NCBI RefSeq assembly: GCF_001750725.1
Contig: NZ_CP017279.1
Coordinates: forward strand, 682,001-746,000
Source: Enterobacter ludwigii
Lineage (GTDB): Bacteria > Pseudomonadota > Gammaproteobacteria > Enterobacterales > Enterobacteriaceae
Direction of reading: 5' to 3'
Length of the DNA: 64,000 nt
Position numbers and translations under genes: made by a program. Below the pieces are notes generated by a model. That model searched no databases. It saw only the letters and a list, made by a program, of their open reading frames with translations, and was not told the origin of the DNA. Each line of letters begins with the position of its first letter. Positions within the stretch are counted from its first letter, which is position 1. Shown one piece after another: positions 41,325 to 51,904 of the stretch.

Positions 41325-42977
41325 TTACGCGCTCAGCAGCTGCTGCATATCTTCTTCTACGGTGGTCACGGAACGCAGACCAAACTTCTCGTTCAGCACG
41401 GCCAGCAGATCCGGTGTCAGGAAGCCGGGTGCGGTGGGGCCGGTCACAATGTTGGTCACACCGAGAGAGAGCAGGGTCAGCAGGATGACAATCGCTTTCT
41501 GTTCAAACCAGGAGAGCACCAGCGACAGCGGCAGATCGTTGACGCCGCAGCCCAGTTTTTCCGCCAGCGTGACGGCCAGAATGATGGCAGAGTAGGCATC
41601 GTTACACTGACCCGCATCGACCAGACGTGGCAAACCTTCGATGTTGCCGAAGTCCAGCTTGTTGAAACGGTATTTACCGCACGCCAGCGTCAGGATCAGG
41701 CAATCTTCCGGTACGCTGGTGGCGAAATCGGTGAAGTAGTTACGCTCACCGCGCGCGCCGTCACAGCCGCCAATCAGGAAGATATGGCGCAGTTTTTCAC
41801 GGCTCACGAGGTCAATCAGTGAATCCGCGGCACCGAGCAGGGTTTCACGACCAAAGCCGACGGTGATCAGATGTTCGATTTCGCTGTACGGGAAGCCACC
41901 CATCTGCTGCGCCTGGGCGATGACCGGGCCGAAATCATCCCCTTCCAGGTGGCTCACACCCGGCCAGCCAACGATGCTGCGGGTCCAGATGCGGTCGTCA
42001 TACGCGCCAACGGTGGGGTCGATGATGCAGTTAGAGGTCATCACGATGGGGCCCGGGAAACGGGCGAACTCAACCTGCTGGTTCTGCCAGCCGCTGCCGT
42101 AGTTCCCGACCAGGTGTTTAAATTTACGCAGTTCCGGGTAGCCGTGTGCGGGCAGCATTTCGCCGTGGGTATAGACGTTAACGCCCGTGCCTTCGGTCTG
42201 CTTCAGCAGATTATAGAGGTCTTTCAGGTCATGGCCGGAGATCAGGATGCACTTGCCTTCGGTCGCTTTAACGTTAACCTGCGTCGGCGTCGGGTGGCCG
42301 TAGGTGCGGGTTTCACCGGCATCCAGAATACGCATCACGTTGAAGTTCATCTGGCCGATTTCCATTGAACATTCGAGCAGCGGATTCATCTCGGCAGGCC
42401 AGGTACCCAGCCACGCCATGATTTTGTGGTACTGAGCATAGATAGCGTTATCGTACTGGCCCAGAACGTGCGCGTGTTCCATATAGGCCGCGGCCCCTTT
42501 CAGGCCGTACAGGCAGAGCAGACGCAGGCCGAGAATGTTCTCGCCAATCGCCGCTTTATCTTTGTTGGGGGTGAATTCTGCTGCCTGACGCTGCAGCTCG
42601 CCCAGGTCGTCGCTCACCAGCTGCAGGTCTGCCATTGGGTTTTCTACCCGTGCGTTGGCATCGGCGCTCAGGCACTGCGCTTTCAGCGCTTCAAGCAGCG
42701 CAATTGCTTCGCGGGCATAGCCGACGATGCGCGGGGAATCAAAGTTAACGTTAGTCAGCGTGGAGAAAAAGGCGCGGGGGGCGAAACTGTCTACATAGTG
42801 GTCAATAATGCCATATTCGCGGGCCTTGAATGCCCATGCGGAAAGGCCTTGCAGGGCGGCAATCAGCAGATCCTGCAGGTCTGATGTTTCTGCGGTTTTG
42901 CCGCACATACCTTGCGCATAAGAGCAGCCATTGCCTGCCGGGGTACGGATGGTTTGTTCACATTGCACACAAAACAT
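41325..42977 (-). CDS. hcp: Hcp, hybrid-cluster protein (NO reductase / S-nitrosylase)
   Basis: From the ATG at 42977 the protein has 550 residues, as in E. coli; a GTG two codons upstream is possible but less likely. The N-terminal cysteines C3, C6, C18 and C25 have the CX2CX11CX6C spacing of the [2Fe-2S] class, and the hybrid-cluster ligands lie in the C-terminal half (for example [18 protein letters not shown]). Hcp reduces nitric oxide under anaerobic conditions and drives protein S-nitrosylation in E. coli. An FNR-type site lies about 100 bp upstream. Confidence 0.97.
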   Translation of the reverse strand: MFCVQCEQTIRTPAGNGCSYAQGMCGKTAETSDLQDLLIAALQGLSAWAFKAREYGIIDHYVDSFAPRAFFSTLTNVNFDSPRIVGYAREAIALLEALKAQCLSADANARVENPMADLQLVSDDLGELQRQAAEFTPNKDKAAIGENILGLRLLCLYGLKGAAAYMEHAHVLGQYDNAIYAQYHKIMAWLGTWPAEMNPLLECSMEIGQMNFNVMRILDAGETRTYGHPTPTQVNVKATEGKCILISGHDLKDLYNLLKQTEGTGVNVYTHGEMLPAHGYPELRKFKHLVGNYGSGWQNQQVEFARFPGPIVMTSNCIIDPTVGAYDDRIWTRSIVGWPGVSHLEGDDFGPVIAQAQQMGGFPYSEIEHLITVGFGRETLLGAADSLIDLVSREKLRHIFLIGGCDGARGERNYFTDFATSVPEDCLILTLACGKYRFNKLDFGNIEGLPRLVDAGQCNDAYSAIILAVTLAEKLGCGVNDLPLSLVLSWFEQKAIVILLTLLSLGVTNIVTGPTAPGFLTPDLLAVLNEKFGLRSVTTVEEDMQQLLSA

Positions 42978-43073
42978 AATCACACCTGTTAAAGTTATAT
43001 TTGATATACATGTTTGAGATTATGCCTGTGACTGAACGGTGAAAAGGGCTTTCTTCTACAAAATAGAGGGAGA

Positions 43074-43087
43074 TTGATTTAGCGCAA
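43074..43087. promoter_or_regulatory. candidate FNR site of hcp-hcr
   Basis: On the minus strand the sequence reads TTGCG-CTAA-ATCAA; the second half is a perfect FNR half-site and the first is degenerate. It lies about 97-110 bp upstream of the hcp ATG, similar to the distance in E. coli. An A/T-rich inverted repeat closer to the gene (about 42995-43017) may be the NsrR site, but I cannot confirm it. Confidence 0.55.
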
Positions 43088-43121
43088 TTTTGGCGGCAGA
43101 AAGTCTACCGCCAGAGGAGTA

Positions 43122-44021
43122 TCAGGCGGAGAAAAACGCCATCAGAACGGGAACCAGCAGGCTCAAAATAAAGCCGTGTACGATGGCGGCAGGCACCATC
43201 TCCAGCCCACCTGAACGCTGCAGAACCGGCAGGGTAAAGTCCATCGACGTGGCGCCACACAGACCCAGTGCGGTCGAGCGACTGCGGCGCACCAGGCCCG
43301 GGATCAGCATAATGGCAATTAATTCTCGCGCCAGGTCGTTAAAGAAGGCGGCGCTCCCGATGACCGGACCGAACGATTCGGTCAGCAGAATACCGGAAAG
43401 GGAATACCAGCCAAATCCGGAGGCCATTGCCAGACCGGTTTTTAACGGCAGGCCGAGAATAAAAGCGTTAATCACGCCCGCCACCAGTGAGCTAATGACG
43501 ACGATAACCGCGACGATCATTCCACGGCGATTCAGGACAATCTGTTTCAACGTCATGCCATTATTTCGCAGCTGAATACCGATAAGGAACAGCAGGAAAA
43601 TGAGGGTATATTCACTGGCTTCCGTCGCGTGCTGTAAAAAATTCCATCCGCTCAGCCCAAGAACAAAACCCAGCACCACGACGCCGCATAATTTTAAAGA
43701 TTCCAGCGCCATTGCAATTCGTGACGGCAGTTTTTCCTGATGGTGGTGATTTTTCCACGGAATAGTGCGCTCAAGCCAGAAAAGTGCGGCAATATTGCAC
43801 AGCAAAATAACGGCGCAGGTGACGACAGAATAATGCAGGATCGCCAGCAGATTGGTGGCCAGATTATCCAGAAACGCCAGGCTTATCCCCATAAAGAAAA
43901 GAATGACGTAGACAATCCAGCTCAGAAAACGGTTGATAAGCCGTAACGCGGATTCGCGATGTAGCGGGATAAGGTAGCCCACAATCAGAGGCAGCAGAAT
44001 GATGAGGAGTCCTGAAAACAT
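43122..44021 (-). CDS. lysO: LysO (YbjE), L-lysine exporter
   Basis: The ATG at 44021 gives 299 residues (MFSGLLIILLPLIVGYL) as in E. coli LysO; an in-frame TTG two codons upstream is an alternative. The protein has about eight transmembrane helices and the conserved segment SGFGWYSLSGILLTESFGP. It exports lysine and the toxic analogue thialysine; expression in E. coli is under ArgP control. Acidic residues within the helices, important for transport, are retained (for example in LLTESFGP). Confidence 0.93.
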   Translation of the reverse strand: MFSGLLIILLPLIVGYLIPLHRESALRLINRFLSWIVYVILFFMGISLAFLDNLATNLLAILHYSVVTCAVILLCNIAALFWLERTIPWKNHHHQEKLPSRIAMALESLKLCGVVVLGFVLGLSGWNFLQHATEASEYTLIFLLFLIGIQLRNNGMTLKQIVLNRRGMIVAVIVVISSLVAGVINAFILGLPLKTGLAMASGFGWYSLSGILLTESFGPVIGSAAFFNDLARELIAIMLIPGLVRRSRSTALGLCGATSMDFTLPVLQRSGGLEMVPAAIVHGFILSLLVPVLMAFFSA

Positions 44022-44103
44022 GAACAACGGGTCCTTGTGAATATCTGTTAAGCGCCAGAGACACTACCCAATAAACGTTGTCAGGTAAAGGAGCAACAAA
44101 AAA

Positions 44104-44176
44104 GCCGGGTGGCAGCAACGCCTGACCCGGCCTGAGTGTTGTCATGCAGGTCGGGTAAGCGTAAGTGCTACCCGAC
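44104..44176. repeat. pair of REP-like palindromes between lysO and aqpZ
   Basis: The first has arms GCCGGGT (44104-44110) and ACCCGGC (44125-44131). The second has arms GTCGGGTA (44150-44157) and TACCCGAC (44169-44176). Sequence and tandem layout are those of enterobacterial REP/BIME elements, here immediately downstream of aqpZ. Confidence 0.75.
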
Positions 44177-44187
44177 TGCACACGCAA

Positions 44188-44883
44188 TTAATCGCGTTTT
44201 TCCAGCAGGGTGCGATACAGCACGCCGCCCAGAATACCGCCGATGATTGGCATTACCCAGAACAGCCACAGCTGCTCAAGCGCCCAGCCGCCCTGGAAAA
44301 TAGCGACGGCAGTACTGCGCGCCGGGTTTACGGAGGTGTTAGTGACCGGAATAGAGATCAGGTGGATAAGCGTCAGCGCCAGACCAATGGCGATAGGCGC
44401 GAAGCCCGCCGGGGCGTGTTTGTCGGTTGCGCCGTGGATCACCAGCAGGAAGCCTGCGGTCAGCACAATTTCAATCACGATGGCAGAGAGCATGGAGTAA
44501 CCGCCAGGGGAGTGTTCGCCGAAACCGTTTGAGGCGAAGCCGCTTGCGGCGGCGTCAAAGCCGGCTTTACCGCTGGCAATAACGTACAGAACCGCTGCAG
44601 CAATAATCCCGCCAACAACCTGGGCCACAATATAACCAATGACTTCTTTAGCAGGGAAACGACCGCCCGCCCATAAACCTAATGTCACCGCCGGGTTAAA
44701 ATGACCACCGGAAATATGACCCACGGCAAACGCCATGGTTAATACGGTTAAACCGAATGCCAGCGCAACGCCGACAAAACCAATACCTAATTCCGGAAAT
44801 GCTGCTGCCAGAACGGCGCTACCGCAGCCACCAAACACCAGCCAGAATGTACCAAAGCATTCTGCTGCTAATTTTCTAAACAT
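44188..44883 (-). CDS. aqpZ: AqpZ, aquaporin Z
   Basis: Starting at the ATG at 44883 the protein has 231 residues ([21 protein letters not shown]), the length of E. coli AqpZ; a longer in-frame start is not conserved. Six transmembrane helices and both NPA motifs ([17 protein letters not shown]) are present, along with His near residue 174 in [11 protein letters not shown], of the water-selective filter. It is a tetrameric inner-membrane water channel. Confidence 0.97.
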   Translation of the reverse strand: MFRKLAAECFGTFWLVFGGCGSAVLAAAFPELGIGFVGVALAFGLTVLTMAFAVGHISGGHFNPAVTLGLWAGGRFPAKEVIGYIVAQVVGGIIAAAVLYVIASGKAGFDAAASGFASNGFGEHSPGGYSMLSAIVIEIVLTAGFLLVIHGATDKHAPAGFAPIAIGLALTLIHLISIPVTNTSVNPARSTAVAIFQGGWALEQLWLFWVMPIIGGILGGVLYRTLLEKRD

Positions 44884-45172
44884 AACCACCTCAATAATAA
44901 ACTTCACACGCGTTCCTGCGTGCGGGATATCGTCAAAAAAGGGATGACGACTCAAAGAGCCATTATTTTAAAAACAAAAACATCCCTTCGCCACTAAAAT
45001 TAATTCGGTTAATTTGATTTATGGCAACGTGATGTCATTCCTTGTTCAAATCGACGGTAAATAGAGCATAGACCAATTCTCTACAGCACGAAGGTTGTGC
45101 TGTCGTGTCAAAGTTCCTGCCGCTATACTGCTGATAACTTAAAGGAAAAAGTGATCATCTCGCGGGGGATTT

Positions 45173-46831
45173 ATGCTTCTCGAACGTGTGGAAATTGTTG
45201 GGTTCCGCGGTATTAACCGCCTGTCGCTGCAGCTTGAGCAGAACAACGTCCTGATCGGTGAGAACGCGTGGGGTAAGTCCAGCCTGCTGGATGCGCTGAC
45301 GCTGCTGCTTTCGCCCGAAGACGATCTGTATCACTTTGCCCATGATGATTTCTGGTTTCCTCCCGGCGATGTGAACGGCCGCGAAAAACACCTGCACATT
45401 ATTCTGACATTCCGCGAATCCGAGCCGGGGCGTCACCGCGTGCGTCGCTTCCGGCCGTTATCACCCTGCTGGGTCCCGTGCGACGACGGTTTCCACCGGA
45501 TTTTCTACCGGCTGGAAGGTGAGATGGCAGAAAACGAGGGCGTATTAACCCTGCGTGATTTCCTCGATGAGAAAGCCAACCCTATTCCGCTGGATGACAT
45601 CGACGACCTGGCTCGCCACCTGATTCGCCTGATGCCGGTGTTGCGCCTGCGTGATGCGCGTTTTATGCGGCGGATCCGCAACGGCACCGTGCCGAATATG
45701 CCGGAAGTGGAAGTGACCGCCCGCGAGCTGGATTTCCTGGCGCGAGAGCTGGTGGCGCGTCCGCAAAATCTGACCGATGGTCAAATCCGCCAAGGGTTGT
45801 CAGCAATGGTACAACTGCTGGAACACTATTTTTCCGAGCAGGGGACGTCGGAGTCGCGCCATCGTCTGATGCGCCGCCGCTCTCACGACGAACAACGCAG
45901 CTGGCGTTACCTCGATATCATTAACCGGATGATCGACAGGCCCGGTGGCCGTACCCATCGGGTGATTTTGCTGGGGCTGTTTTCGACGCTACTGCAGGCC
46001 AAGGGCACCGTTCGTCTCGACCGTGACGCCCGCCCGCTGCTGCTGGTGGAAGACCCGGAAACGCGCCTGCACCCGATCATGCTCTCGGTGGCGTGGCACC
46101 TGTTGAATCTGCTGCCGCTGCAGCGCGTGACCACCACCAATTCCGGCGAGTTATTGTCGCTGACCCCGGTCGAGCACGTCTGCCGTCTGGTACGTGAGTC
46201 TTCCCGCGTCACCGCCTATCGCCTCGGGCCGGGCGGGATGAACGCGGAAGAGGGACGTCGTATCTCGTTCCACATCCGCTTTAATCGTGCGTCGTCGCTG
46301 TTCGCCCGCTGCTGGCTGCTGGTTGAGGGAGAGACGGAAACCTGGGTTATCAACGAACTGGCGCGTCAGTGCGGACACCATTTTGATGCCGAAGGTATCA
46401 AGGTTATCGAATTTGCCCAGTCGGGGATCAAGCCGCTGATCAAATTCGCCCGGCGGATGGGCATTGAATGGCATGTGCTGGTGGATGGTGACGAAGCGGG
46501 AAAAAAATATGCCGCGACCGTGCGTGGCCTGCTGAATAATGAGCGCGAAGAAGAGCGCGACCACCTAACCATGCTGCCGGCCATGGACATGGAGCACTTT
46601 ATGTACCGTCAGGGGTTTGACGACGTGTTCCACCGGATTGCGATGGTGCCGGTGGATGTGCCAATGAACATGCGGCGCGTGATTGCCAAAGCCATCCACC
46701 GCTCTTCAAAACCTGATTTAGCGATTGAGGTGGCGACGGAAGCGGGGAGACGGGGCGTGGAGTCCGTGCCGACGCTGCTGCGCAAGATGTTCTCCCGCGT
46801 GCTGTGGCTGGCACGCGGGAAAGCGGATTAA
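45173..46831 (+). CDS. ybjD: YbjD, OLD-family ATPase/TOPRIM nuclease-like protein
   Basis: The 552-residue protein matches E. coli YbjD. It has an N-terminal ABC-like ATPase half with Walker A GENAWGKSS (29-37), Walker B LLLVEDPETRLHP (about 285-297) and a C-terminal TOPRIM half (LLVEGETETW about 382, HVLVDGDEAGKK about 440). OLD-family enzymes are nucleases linked with phage resistance in some cases; the role of chromosomal YbjD is unknown. The start 5 bp after GGGGGA is suitable. It overlaps the convergent ybjX stop by 4 bp. Confidence 0.94.
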   Translation: MLLERVEIVGFRGINRLSLQLEQNNVLIGENAWGKSSLLDALTLLLSPEDDLYHFAHDDFWFPPGDVNGREKHLHIILTFRESEPGRHRVRRFRPLSPCWVPCDDGFHRIFYRLEGEMAENEGVLTLRDFLDEKANPIPLDDIDDLARHLIRLMPVLRLRDARFMRRIRNGTVPNMPEVEVTARELDFLARELVARPQNLTDGQIRQGLSAMVQLLEHYFSEQGTSESRHRLMRRRSHDEQRSWRYLDIINRMIDRPGGRTHRVILLGLFSTLLQAKGTVRLDRDARPLLLVEDPETRLHPIMLSVAWHLLNLLPLQRVTTTNSGELLSLTPVEHVCRLVRESSRVTAYRLGPGGMNAEEGRRISFHIRFNRASSLFARCWLLVEGETETWVINELARQCGHHFDAEGIKVIEFAQSGIKPLIKFARRMGIEWHVLVDGDEAGKKYAATVRGLLNNEREEERDHLTMLPAMDMEHFMYRQGFDDVFHRIAMVPVDVPMNMRRVIAKAIHRSSKPDLAIEVATEAGRRGVESVPTLLRKMFSRVLWLARGKAD

Positions 46832-47784
46832 GCGCGGGTCGCCTGCGTGACGTGTTGCGTCAGGCTGTCCAGTAGCGCATAGCGGCGGCGGTACTCAGCG
46901 CGCTTTTTGCTCGCAATCTCGTCCATCGGCTTACGGGGCATGGCGAGCGGCAGCATGAAGTGGCCGTTATCCTGTTTTTGCCCGCCGAGGGAGAGCCAGA
47001 AGCTGTCATAATCGGCCAGCAATTTTCCCTCTTTTTTCTTGCGGTAACGCCAGCTGCGGTAGATATGCGTGGCGTTACTCACCGCGACAATATGCTCAAC
47101 CGGGAAAGCTGCGCCAAGCGTCATTGCCGTTTCAACCAGCAGGCGTTTCGGGAACAGGCCGTGACACGCTTTGGTCGCCCCCTGGATCAGTTCATGTGGA
47201 ACGTGTGCTTTTGCCCCCTGCAGGCCGCCGATGAACAGCGTTGTTTTTCCTTCAAACGGGCACAGCGTGAAGGTCATTTCCGCCAGCACGGTATTCTGAT
47301 GGTTACAAAAGACGAGGGTGGCTTCACCCTCTTTATCCATGAAGGCGTCGGCGCACAGGCGCACAGTAAACTGCTGTTCGTCTTTTCCGGTCAGGGTCAG
47401 CAGGGTTGCCCCCTGCGGTGAAAGGTAACCCTTGACCAGCGTTGCCGGAAGCTGGCGCGTCATGGTCTGGTAGTGCCAGGTCAGCGATTCCAGCGCCTGT
47501 CGGCGATCCATGTCCACCGTTAACCACGGGCGATGCAGGCGGCACGGTAGCCCCGGCTGCACCTGCAACATTTGCATCAGGCGCGGCTGCTTTGCCAGCT
47601 CTGACAGCAGACGCGTGGTGCTGAACGGTGTCATCAGCGAACGGAGCATGAACTTACGTCGATAAGCGGGGTTTTGCCATGCCAGCCCCGGCGTGATCTT
47701 CCCGAAGGCCAGATTATTGAAGAGCTGCCAGCCGGATTTAGGCTGGTGCTGATGAGAAATAAGTGTATCGACGATGGAAGACAT
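46828..47784 (-). CDS. ybjX: YbjX, VirK-like DUF535 protein
   Basis: The 318 residues correspond to E. coli YbjX (about 330) and to the VirK/YbjX DUF535 family. In Salmonella and E. coli, family members are PhoP-regulated and linked with envelope resistance. Conserved core stretches include HIVAVSNATHIYRSWRYRKKK and DYDSFWLSLGG. It has no signal peptide. It is divergent from macA and overlaps the ybjD stop. Confidence 0.92.
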   Translation of the reverse strand: MSSIVDTLISHQHQPKSGWQLFNNLAFGKITPGLAWQNPAYRRKFMLRSLMTPFSTTRLLSELAKQPRLMQMLQVQPGLPCRLHRPWLTVDMDRRQALESLTWHYQTMTRQLPATLVKGYLSPQGATLLTLTGKDEQQFTVRLCADAFMDKEGEATLVFCNHQNTVLAEMTFTLCPFEGKTTLFIGGLQGAKAHVPHELIQGATKACHGLFPKRLLVETAMTLGAAFPVEHIVAVSNATHIYRSWRYRKKKEGKLLADYDSFWLSLGGQKQDNGHFMLPLAMPRKPMDEIASKKRAEYRRRYALLDSLTQHVTQATRA

Positions 47785-47943
47785 GTTAGATCCTGCTTCT
47801 GAAGGAAGGGTTCTATTTCAGCAGGCGAAATTTCAATAACTCATCAACAAATTGAGGCGATTTCGGTGCGCGGGGGTTTCGTTGAGGAGTCGTTTAGATA
47901 GAATCAACGTTTATAATTGCCAGAACATTTATTTGGAATATTT

Positions 47944-49059
47944 ATGAACCTCAAGGGAAAACGCAGAACGTGGTTTCTGCTGCTGGCGGTAATTGTTATC
48001 GGGGGAGGGTTCTGGCTATGGCAGATCCTGAATGCCCCTGTACCACAGTATCAAACACTGATTGTCCGTCCGGGCGAGCTGCAGCAAAACGTGCTGGCGA
48101 CGGGAAAACTGGATGCCCTGCGCAAGGTTGACGTGGGTGCACAGGTAAGCGGTCAGTTGAAAACGCTGTCGGTTGAGATTGGCGACAAGGTGAAAAAAGG
48201 CCAGCTGCTGGGCGTTATCGATCCTGAGCAGGCGCAAAACCAGATCCGTGAGGTGGAAGCCACGCTCATGGAACTGCGTGCCCAGCGTGCACAGGCGCAG
48301 GCTGAGCGTAACCTGGCCCAGGTGACGTTAACGCGTCAGCAGGCGCTGGCCAAAACGCAGGCCATCTCGAAACAAGATTTAGACACGGCAGCCACCGAGC
48401 TGGCGGTTAAGCAGGCGCAGATCGGGACTATCGATGCGCAGATCAAGCGCAACCAGGCCTCGCTGGATACGGCCAAAACCAACCTCGACTATACGCAGAT
48501 TGTGGCGCCCATGGCCGGGGAAGTGACTCAAATTACCACGCTGCAGGGGCAAACGGTGATTGCGGCGCAGCAGGCGCCCAACATTCTGACCCTGGCGGAC
48601 ATGAGCACCATGCTGGTGAAAGCCCAGGTCTCAGAGGCGGATGTTATTCATCTGAAGCCGGGGCAGAAAGCCTGGTTTACCGTCCTCGGCGATCCTCAGA
48701 CGCGCTATGAAGGCGCGCTAAAAGACATTCTGCCGACGCCGGAAAAAGTGAACGATGCCATCTTCTACTATGCGCGCTTCGAGGTGCCTAACCCGCAGGG
48801 TGTGTTGCGTCTGGACATGACCGCACAGGTGCACATTCAGCTTACCGGCGTGAAAAATGTGCTCACCATTCCTCTCTCTGCGCTGGGTGAATCCACCGGC
48901 GAGAGCCGCTATAAAGTGAAAGTGCTGCGCAACGGCGAAACGCGTGAGCGAGAAGTGGTCATTGGTGCACGTAATGACACCGACGTGGTGGTGGTCAAAG
49001 GGCTGGAAGAGGGTGAGGAGGTTGTCACCAGCGAAAGCCTGCCCGGAGCCGCTAAATGA
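47944..49059 (+). CDS. macA: MacA, periplasmic adaptor of the macrolide/enterotoxin exporter
   Basis: The ATG at 47944 gives 371 residues ([11 protein letters not shown]), as in E. coli MacA; a longer in-frame start is not conserved. It has an N-terminal membrane anchor (about 10-29), a lipoyl/HlyD region (about 60-90 and 195-230), a helical hairpin coiled coil (about 95-190) and C-terminal beta-barrel and membrane-proximal domains. It joins MacB to TolC for export of macrolides, heat-stable enterotoxin and protoporphyrin. The stop overlaps the macB start. Confidence 0.96.
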   Translation: MNLKGKRRTWFLLLAVIVIGGGFWLWQILNAPVPQYQTLIVRPGELQQNVLATGKLDALRKVDVGAQVSGQLKTLSVEIGDKVKKGQLLGVIDPEQAQNQIREVEATLMELRAQRAQAQAERNLAQVTLTRQQALAKTQAISKQDLDTAATELAVKQAQIGTIDAQIKRNQASLDTAKTNLDYTQIVAPMAGEVTQITTLQGQTVIAAQQAPNILTLADMSTMLVKAQVSEADVIHLKPGQKAWFTVLGDPQTRYEGALKDILPTPEKVNDAIFYYARFEVPNPQGVLRLDMTAQVHIQLTGVKNVLTIPLSALGESTGESRYKVKVLRNGETREREVVIGARNDTDVVVVKGLEEGEEVVTSESLPGAAK

Positions 49060-50996
49060 CGGCGTTGCTTGAGCTGAATGACATTCGTCGCAGCTATCCG
49101 TCGGGTGATGGCCCGGTTGAGGTGCTGAAGGGGATCACCCTGCGCGTCGAAGCGGGCGAGATGGTGGCGATTGTCGGTGCGTCCGGCTCCGGTAAATCGA
49201 CGCTGATGAATATTCTCGGCTGTCTGGACAGACCCACCAGCGGCACCTATCGGGTGGCCGGAATGGATGTTTCCACGCTGGACGGTGACGCGCTGGCAAA
49301 ACTGCGGCGGGAACATTTCGGTTTTATCTTCCAGCGTTACCATCTGCTCTCTCACCTGACGGCGGCGCAGAACGTCGAAGTGCCGGCGGTCTATGCCGGC
49401 GTCGAGCGGAAAAAACGCCTTGAGCGCGCCCAGATGCTGCTGACGCGTCTGGGGCTGGCGGAACGGGTGGAGTACCAGCCCTCGCAGCTCTCCGGCGGCC
49501 AGCAGCAGCGTGTCAGTATCGCACGCGCGCTGATGAACGGCGGTCAGGTGATCCTCGCAGATGAACCGACCGGGGCGCTCGACAGTCATTCGGGTGAAGA
49601 GGTGATGGCGATCCTTCACCAGCTTCGCGATCAGGGGCATACGGTCATCATCGTTACCCACGATCCGCAGGTGGCTGCACAGGCCGAGCGCATCATTGAG
49701 ATCCGCGACGGAGAGCTGGTCAGCAACCCGCCGGCGCGACACGCCCGGGCGGCGGCACCGAAAGAAGTTCTGCCGGCGTCAACCGGCTGGGGACAATTTT
49801 CCAGCGGGTTTCGTGAGGCGCTGACCATGGCCTGGCTGGCGATGGCTGCCAATAAAATGCGCACCCTGTTGACCATGCTGGGCATCATTATTGGTATCGC
49901 CTCGGTGGTGTCGATTGTGGTCGTGGGCGACGCGGCCAAACAGCTGGTGCTGGCGGATATTCGGGCCATCGGGACCAACACCATTGATGTCTATCCCGGC
50001 AAAGATTTTGGCGATGACGAGCCGCAGTATCAGCAGGCGCTGAAGTATGACGATCTGGCGGCTATCCAGAAGCAGCCGTGGGTGAATTCGGCCACGCCGG
50101 CGGTCTCACAAAACCTCCGTCTGCGGGTAGGCAATGTTGACGTTGCTGCCAGTGCCAATGGCGTCAGCGGCGATTACTTTAACGTCTATGGCATGACCTT
50201 CAGCGAAGGTGCCACCTTCAATGCCGAGCAGTTAGCGGGCCGGGCGCAGGTGGTGGTGCTTGACGCCAACTCGCGCCGGCAGCTCTTCCCCAATAAAACC
50301 AACGTGGTGGGCGAGGTTATCCTGGTCGGAAACATGCCTGCGACGGTGATTGGCGTGGCGGAAGAGAAACAGTCGATGTTTGGCAGCAGCAAGATCCTGC
50401 GCGTCTGGCTGCCCTATACCACCATCTCCGGGCGGATTATGGGGCAGTCCTGGCTGAACTCCATCACCGTTCGCGTGAAGGAGGGCTACGACAGCGCGCA
50501 GGCCGAGCAACAGCTGGAACGGCTGCTGACGTTGCGTCACGGGAAGAAAGATTTCTTCACCTGGAATATGGACGGTCTCTTGAAAACGGCGGAAAAGACC
50601 ACACGTACTCTTCAGCTGTTCCTGACGCTGGTGGCGGTGATCTCGCTGGTGGTCGGCGGTATCGGGGTGATGAATATCATGCTGGTATCGGTCACGGAAC
50701 GTACCCGGGAGATTGGCATCCGCATGGCAGTCGGTGCCAGAGCCAGCGATGTGCTGCAGCAATTTTTGATTGAAGCGGTGCTGGTGTGTCTGGTGGGCGG
50801 CGCGATGGGCATTGCGCTGTCGATGATGATCGCGTTTGCTCTGCAGCTTTTTTTACCCGGCTGGGAGATTGGTTTCTCGCCGGTGGCCATTCTTACCGCA
50901 TTTTTGTGTTCGACTTTTACCGGCATTTTGTTTGGCTGGCTGCCTGCCCGCAATGCGGCGCGTCTGGATCCTGTGGATGCGTTGGCTCGCGAATAG
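49056..50996 (+). CDS. macB: MacB, macrolide export ABC transporter
   Basis: The 646-residue protein has an N-terminal ABC ATPase (Walker [10 protein letters not shown] about 42-50, signature LSGGQQQR, Walker B VILADEP) and a C-terminal MacB-type membrane part with four helices (about 273-295, 525-550, 575-600 and 610-635) and a large periplasmic domain in between. It is a mechanotransmitting exporter working with MacA and TolC. Start overlaps macA (ATGA), and a terminator follows the stop by 10 bp. Confidence 0.97.
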   Translation: MTALLELNDIRRSYPSGDGPVEVLKGITLRVEAGEMVAIVGASGSGKSTLMNILGCLDRPTSGTYRVAGMDVSTLDGDALAKLRREHFGFIFQRYHLLSHLTAAQNVEVPAVYAGVERKKRLERAQMLLTRLGLAERVEYQPSQLSGGQQQRVSIARALMNGGQVILADEPTGALDSHSGEEVMAILHQLRDQGHTVIIVTHDPQVAAQAERIIEIRDGELVSNPPARHARAAAPKEVLPASTGWGQFSSGFREALTMAWLAMAANKMRTLLTMLGIIIGIASVVSIVVVGDAAKQLVLADIRAIGTNTIDVYPGKDFGDDEPQYQQALKYDDLAAIQKQPWVNSATPAVSQNLRLRVGNVDVAASANGVSGDYFNVYGMTFSEGATFNAEQLAGRAQVVVLDANSRRQLFPNKTNVVGEVILVGNMPATVIGVAEEKQSMFGSSKILRVWLPYTTISGRIMGQSWLNSITVRVKEGYDSAQAEQQLERLLTLRHGKKDFFTWNMDGLLKTAEKTTRTLQLFLTLVAVISLVVGGIGVMNIMLVSVTERTREIGIRMAVGARASDVLQQFLIEAVLVCLVGGAMGIALSMMIAFALQLFLPGWEIGFSPVAILTAFLCSTFTGILFGWLPARNAARLDPVDALARE

Positions 50997-51006
50997 GCTG
51001 AAAATA

Positions 51007-51035
51007 AAAATGCCAGCCGATCGGGCTGGCATTTT
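51007..51035. terminator. bidirectional terminator between macB and cspD
   Basis: A perfect 12-bp stem AAAATGCCAGCC / GGCTGGCATTTT with a five-base loop lies between two convergent genes. A/T-rich ends give a T4 run on both strands. Confidence 0.85.
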
Positions 51036-51066
51036 GACGGCGGGATGTACACAATAAAACAGAGAG

Positions 51067-51288
51067 CTATGCGACCGTTTCTGCTTCAATGGGTACGATC
51101 AGGCTTGCATGATTGCCTTTTGGTCCCTGGTGTACATCGAACCGGACGGACTGCCCGGCTTTGAGCGTTCTGTAACCATCCATCTGAATGGTGGAATAGT
51201 GAGCGAAGATATCCTCGCCGCCGCCTTCGGGGCAGATGAAGCCAAACCCTTTGGCGTTGTTGAACCACTTAACAGTACCCATTTCCAT
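51067..51288 (-). CDS. cspD: CspD, replication-inhibiting cold-shock-like protein
   Basis: The 73-residue cold-shock domain protein has RNP1 (KGFGFI, residues 14-19) and RNP2 (DIFAHYS). It is almost identical to E. coli CspD (74 residues), differing in the last residues (EAETVA). CspD binds single-stranded DNA, inhibits replication in stationary phase and is not cold-induced. In E. coli it is a Lon substrate. It is divergent from clpS. Confidence 0.97.
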   Translation of the reverse strand: MEMGTVKWFNNAKGFGFICPEGGGEDIFAHYSTIQMDGYRTLKAGQSVRFDVHQGPKGNHASLIVPIEAETVA

Positions 51289-51555
51289 GCTTCGACATCC
51301 TTCGTAAATCTTATAAGTTAAGATGGAATGAACCGGTGGTGGAGTGGGGGCTGTTCAAAACCTCGCCATCTCACGCTTGTACAATTTAGAGAAACGAAAG
51401 AAGTCGTCAAGCGTTTGGCGCTTGAGATGGGACAATAATCAACCAAAGTTTGAAGCAGTTAACGCTATTGCAACAGTTTGTGACAGACATCGCGGATGAC
51501 AGTAATAGATGATTGTTATCTAACATCTGAGGTAGATTCAAAGTGGTTATGCAAA

Positions 51556-51876
51556 ATGGGTAAGACCAACGACTGGCTGGATTTTGACCAGCTGGCGGAA
51601 GATAAAGTGCGTGACGCGCTAAAACCGCCATCTATGTATAAAGTTATGTTAATGAACGATGATTACACGCCAATGGAATTTGTTATTGACGTGCTACAAA
51701 AGTTCTTTTCTTATGATGTAGAACGTGCAACGCAACTGATGCTTACCGTTCATTATCGTGGCAAAGCTATCTGCGGCATCTTTACCGCCGAAGTGGCGGA
51801 GACCAAAGTCGCGATGGTGAACGATTATGCGAGGGAGAACGAGCATCCGTTGCTGTGTACGCTGGAAAAGGCCTGA
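51556..51876 (+). CDS. clpS: ClpS, N-end rule adaptor
   Basis: The ATG at 51556 gives 106 residues beginning [13 protein letters not shown], the same as E. coli ClpS; an in-frame TTG/ATG further upstream would add unconserved residues. The core has the N-degron pocket residues around [10 protein letters not shown] (Asn-Asp) and His about 66 in LTVHYRGKA. ClpS delivers proteins with Leu, Phe, Tyr or Trp N-termini to ClpAP. The Leu/Phe transferase Aat, encoded 3.7 kb away, makes such N-termini. It lies 28 bp before clpA. Confidence 0.97.
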   Translation: MGKTNDWLDFDQLAEDKVRDALKPPSMYKVMLMNDDYTPMEFVIDVLQKFFSYDVERATQLMLTVHYRGKAICGIFTAEVAETKVAMVNDYARENEHPLLCTLEKA

Positions 51877-51904
51877 TAAGGCATAAAATTTGGGGGAGGT
51901 GCCT

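Noticed and set aside
45173..46831. YbjD as part of a phage-defence system
   Set aside because: OLD-family proteins can act in defence, but this gene is a conserved backbone gene without a partner such as GajB or a toxin nearby.
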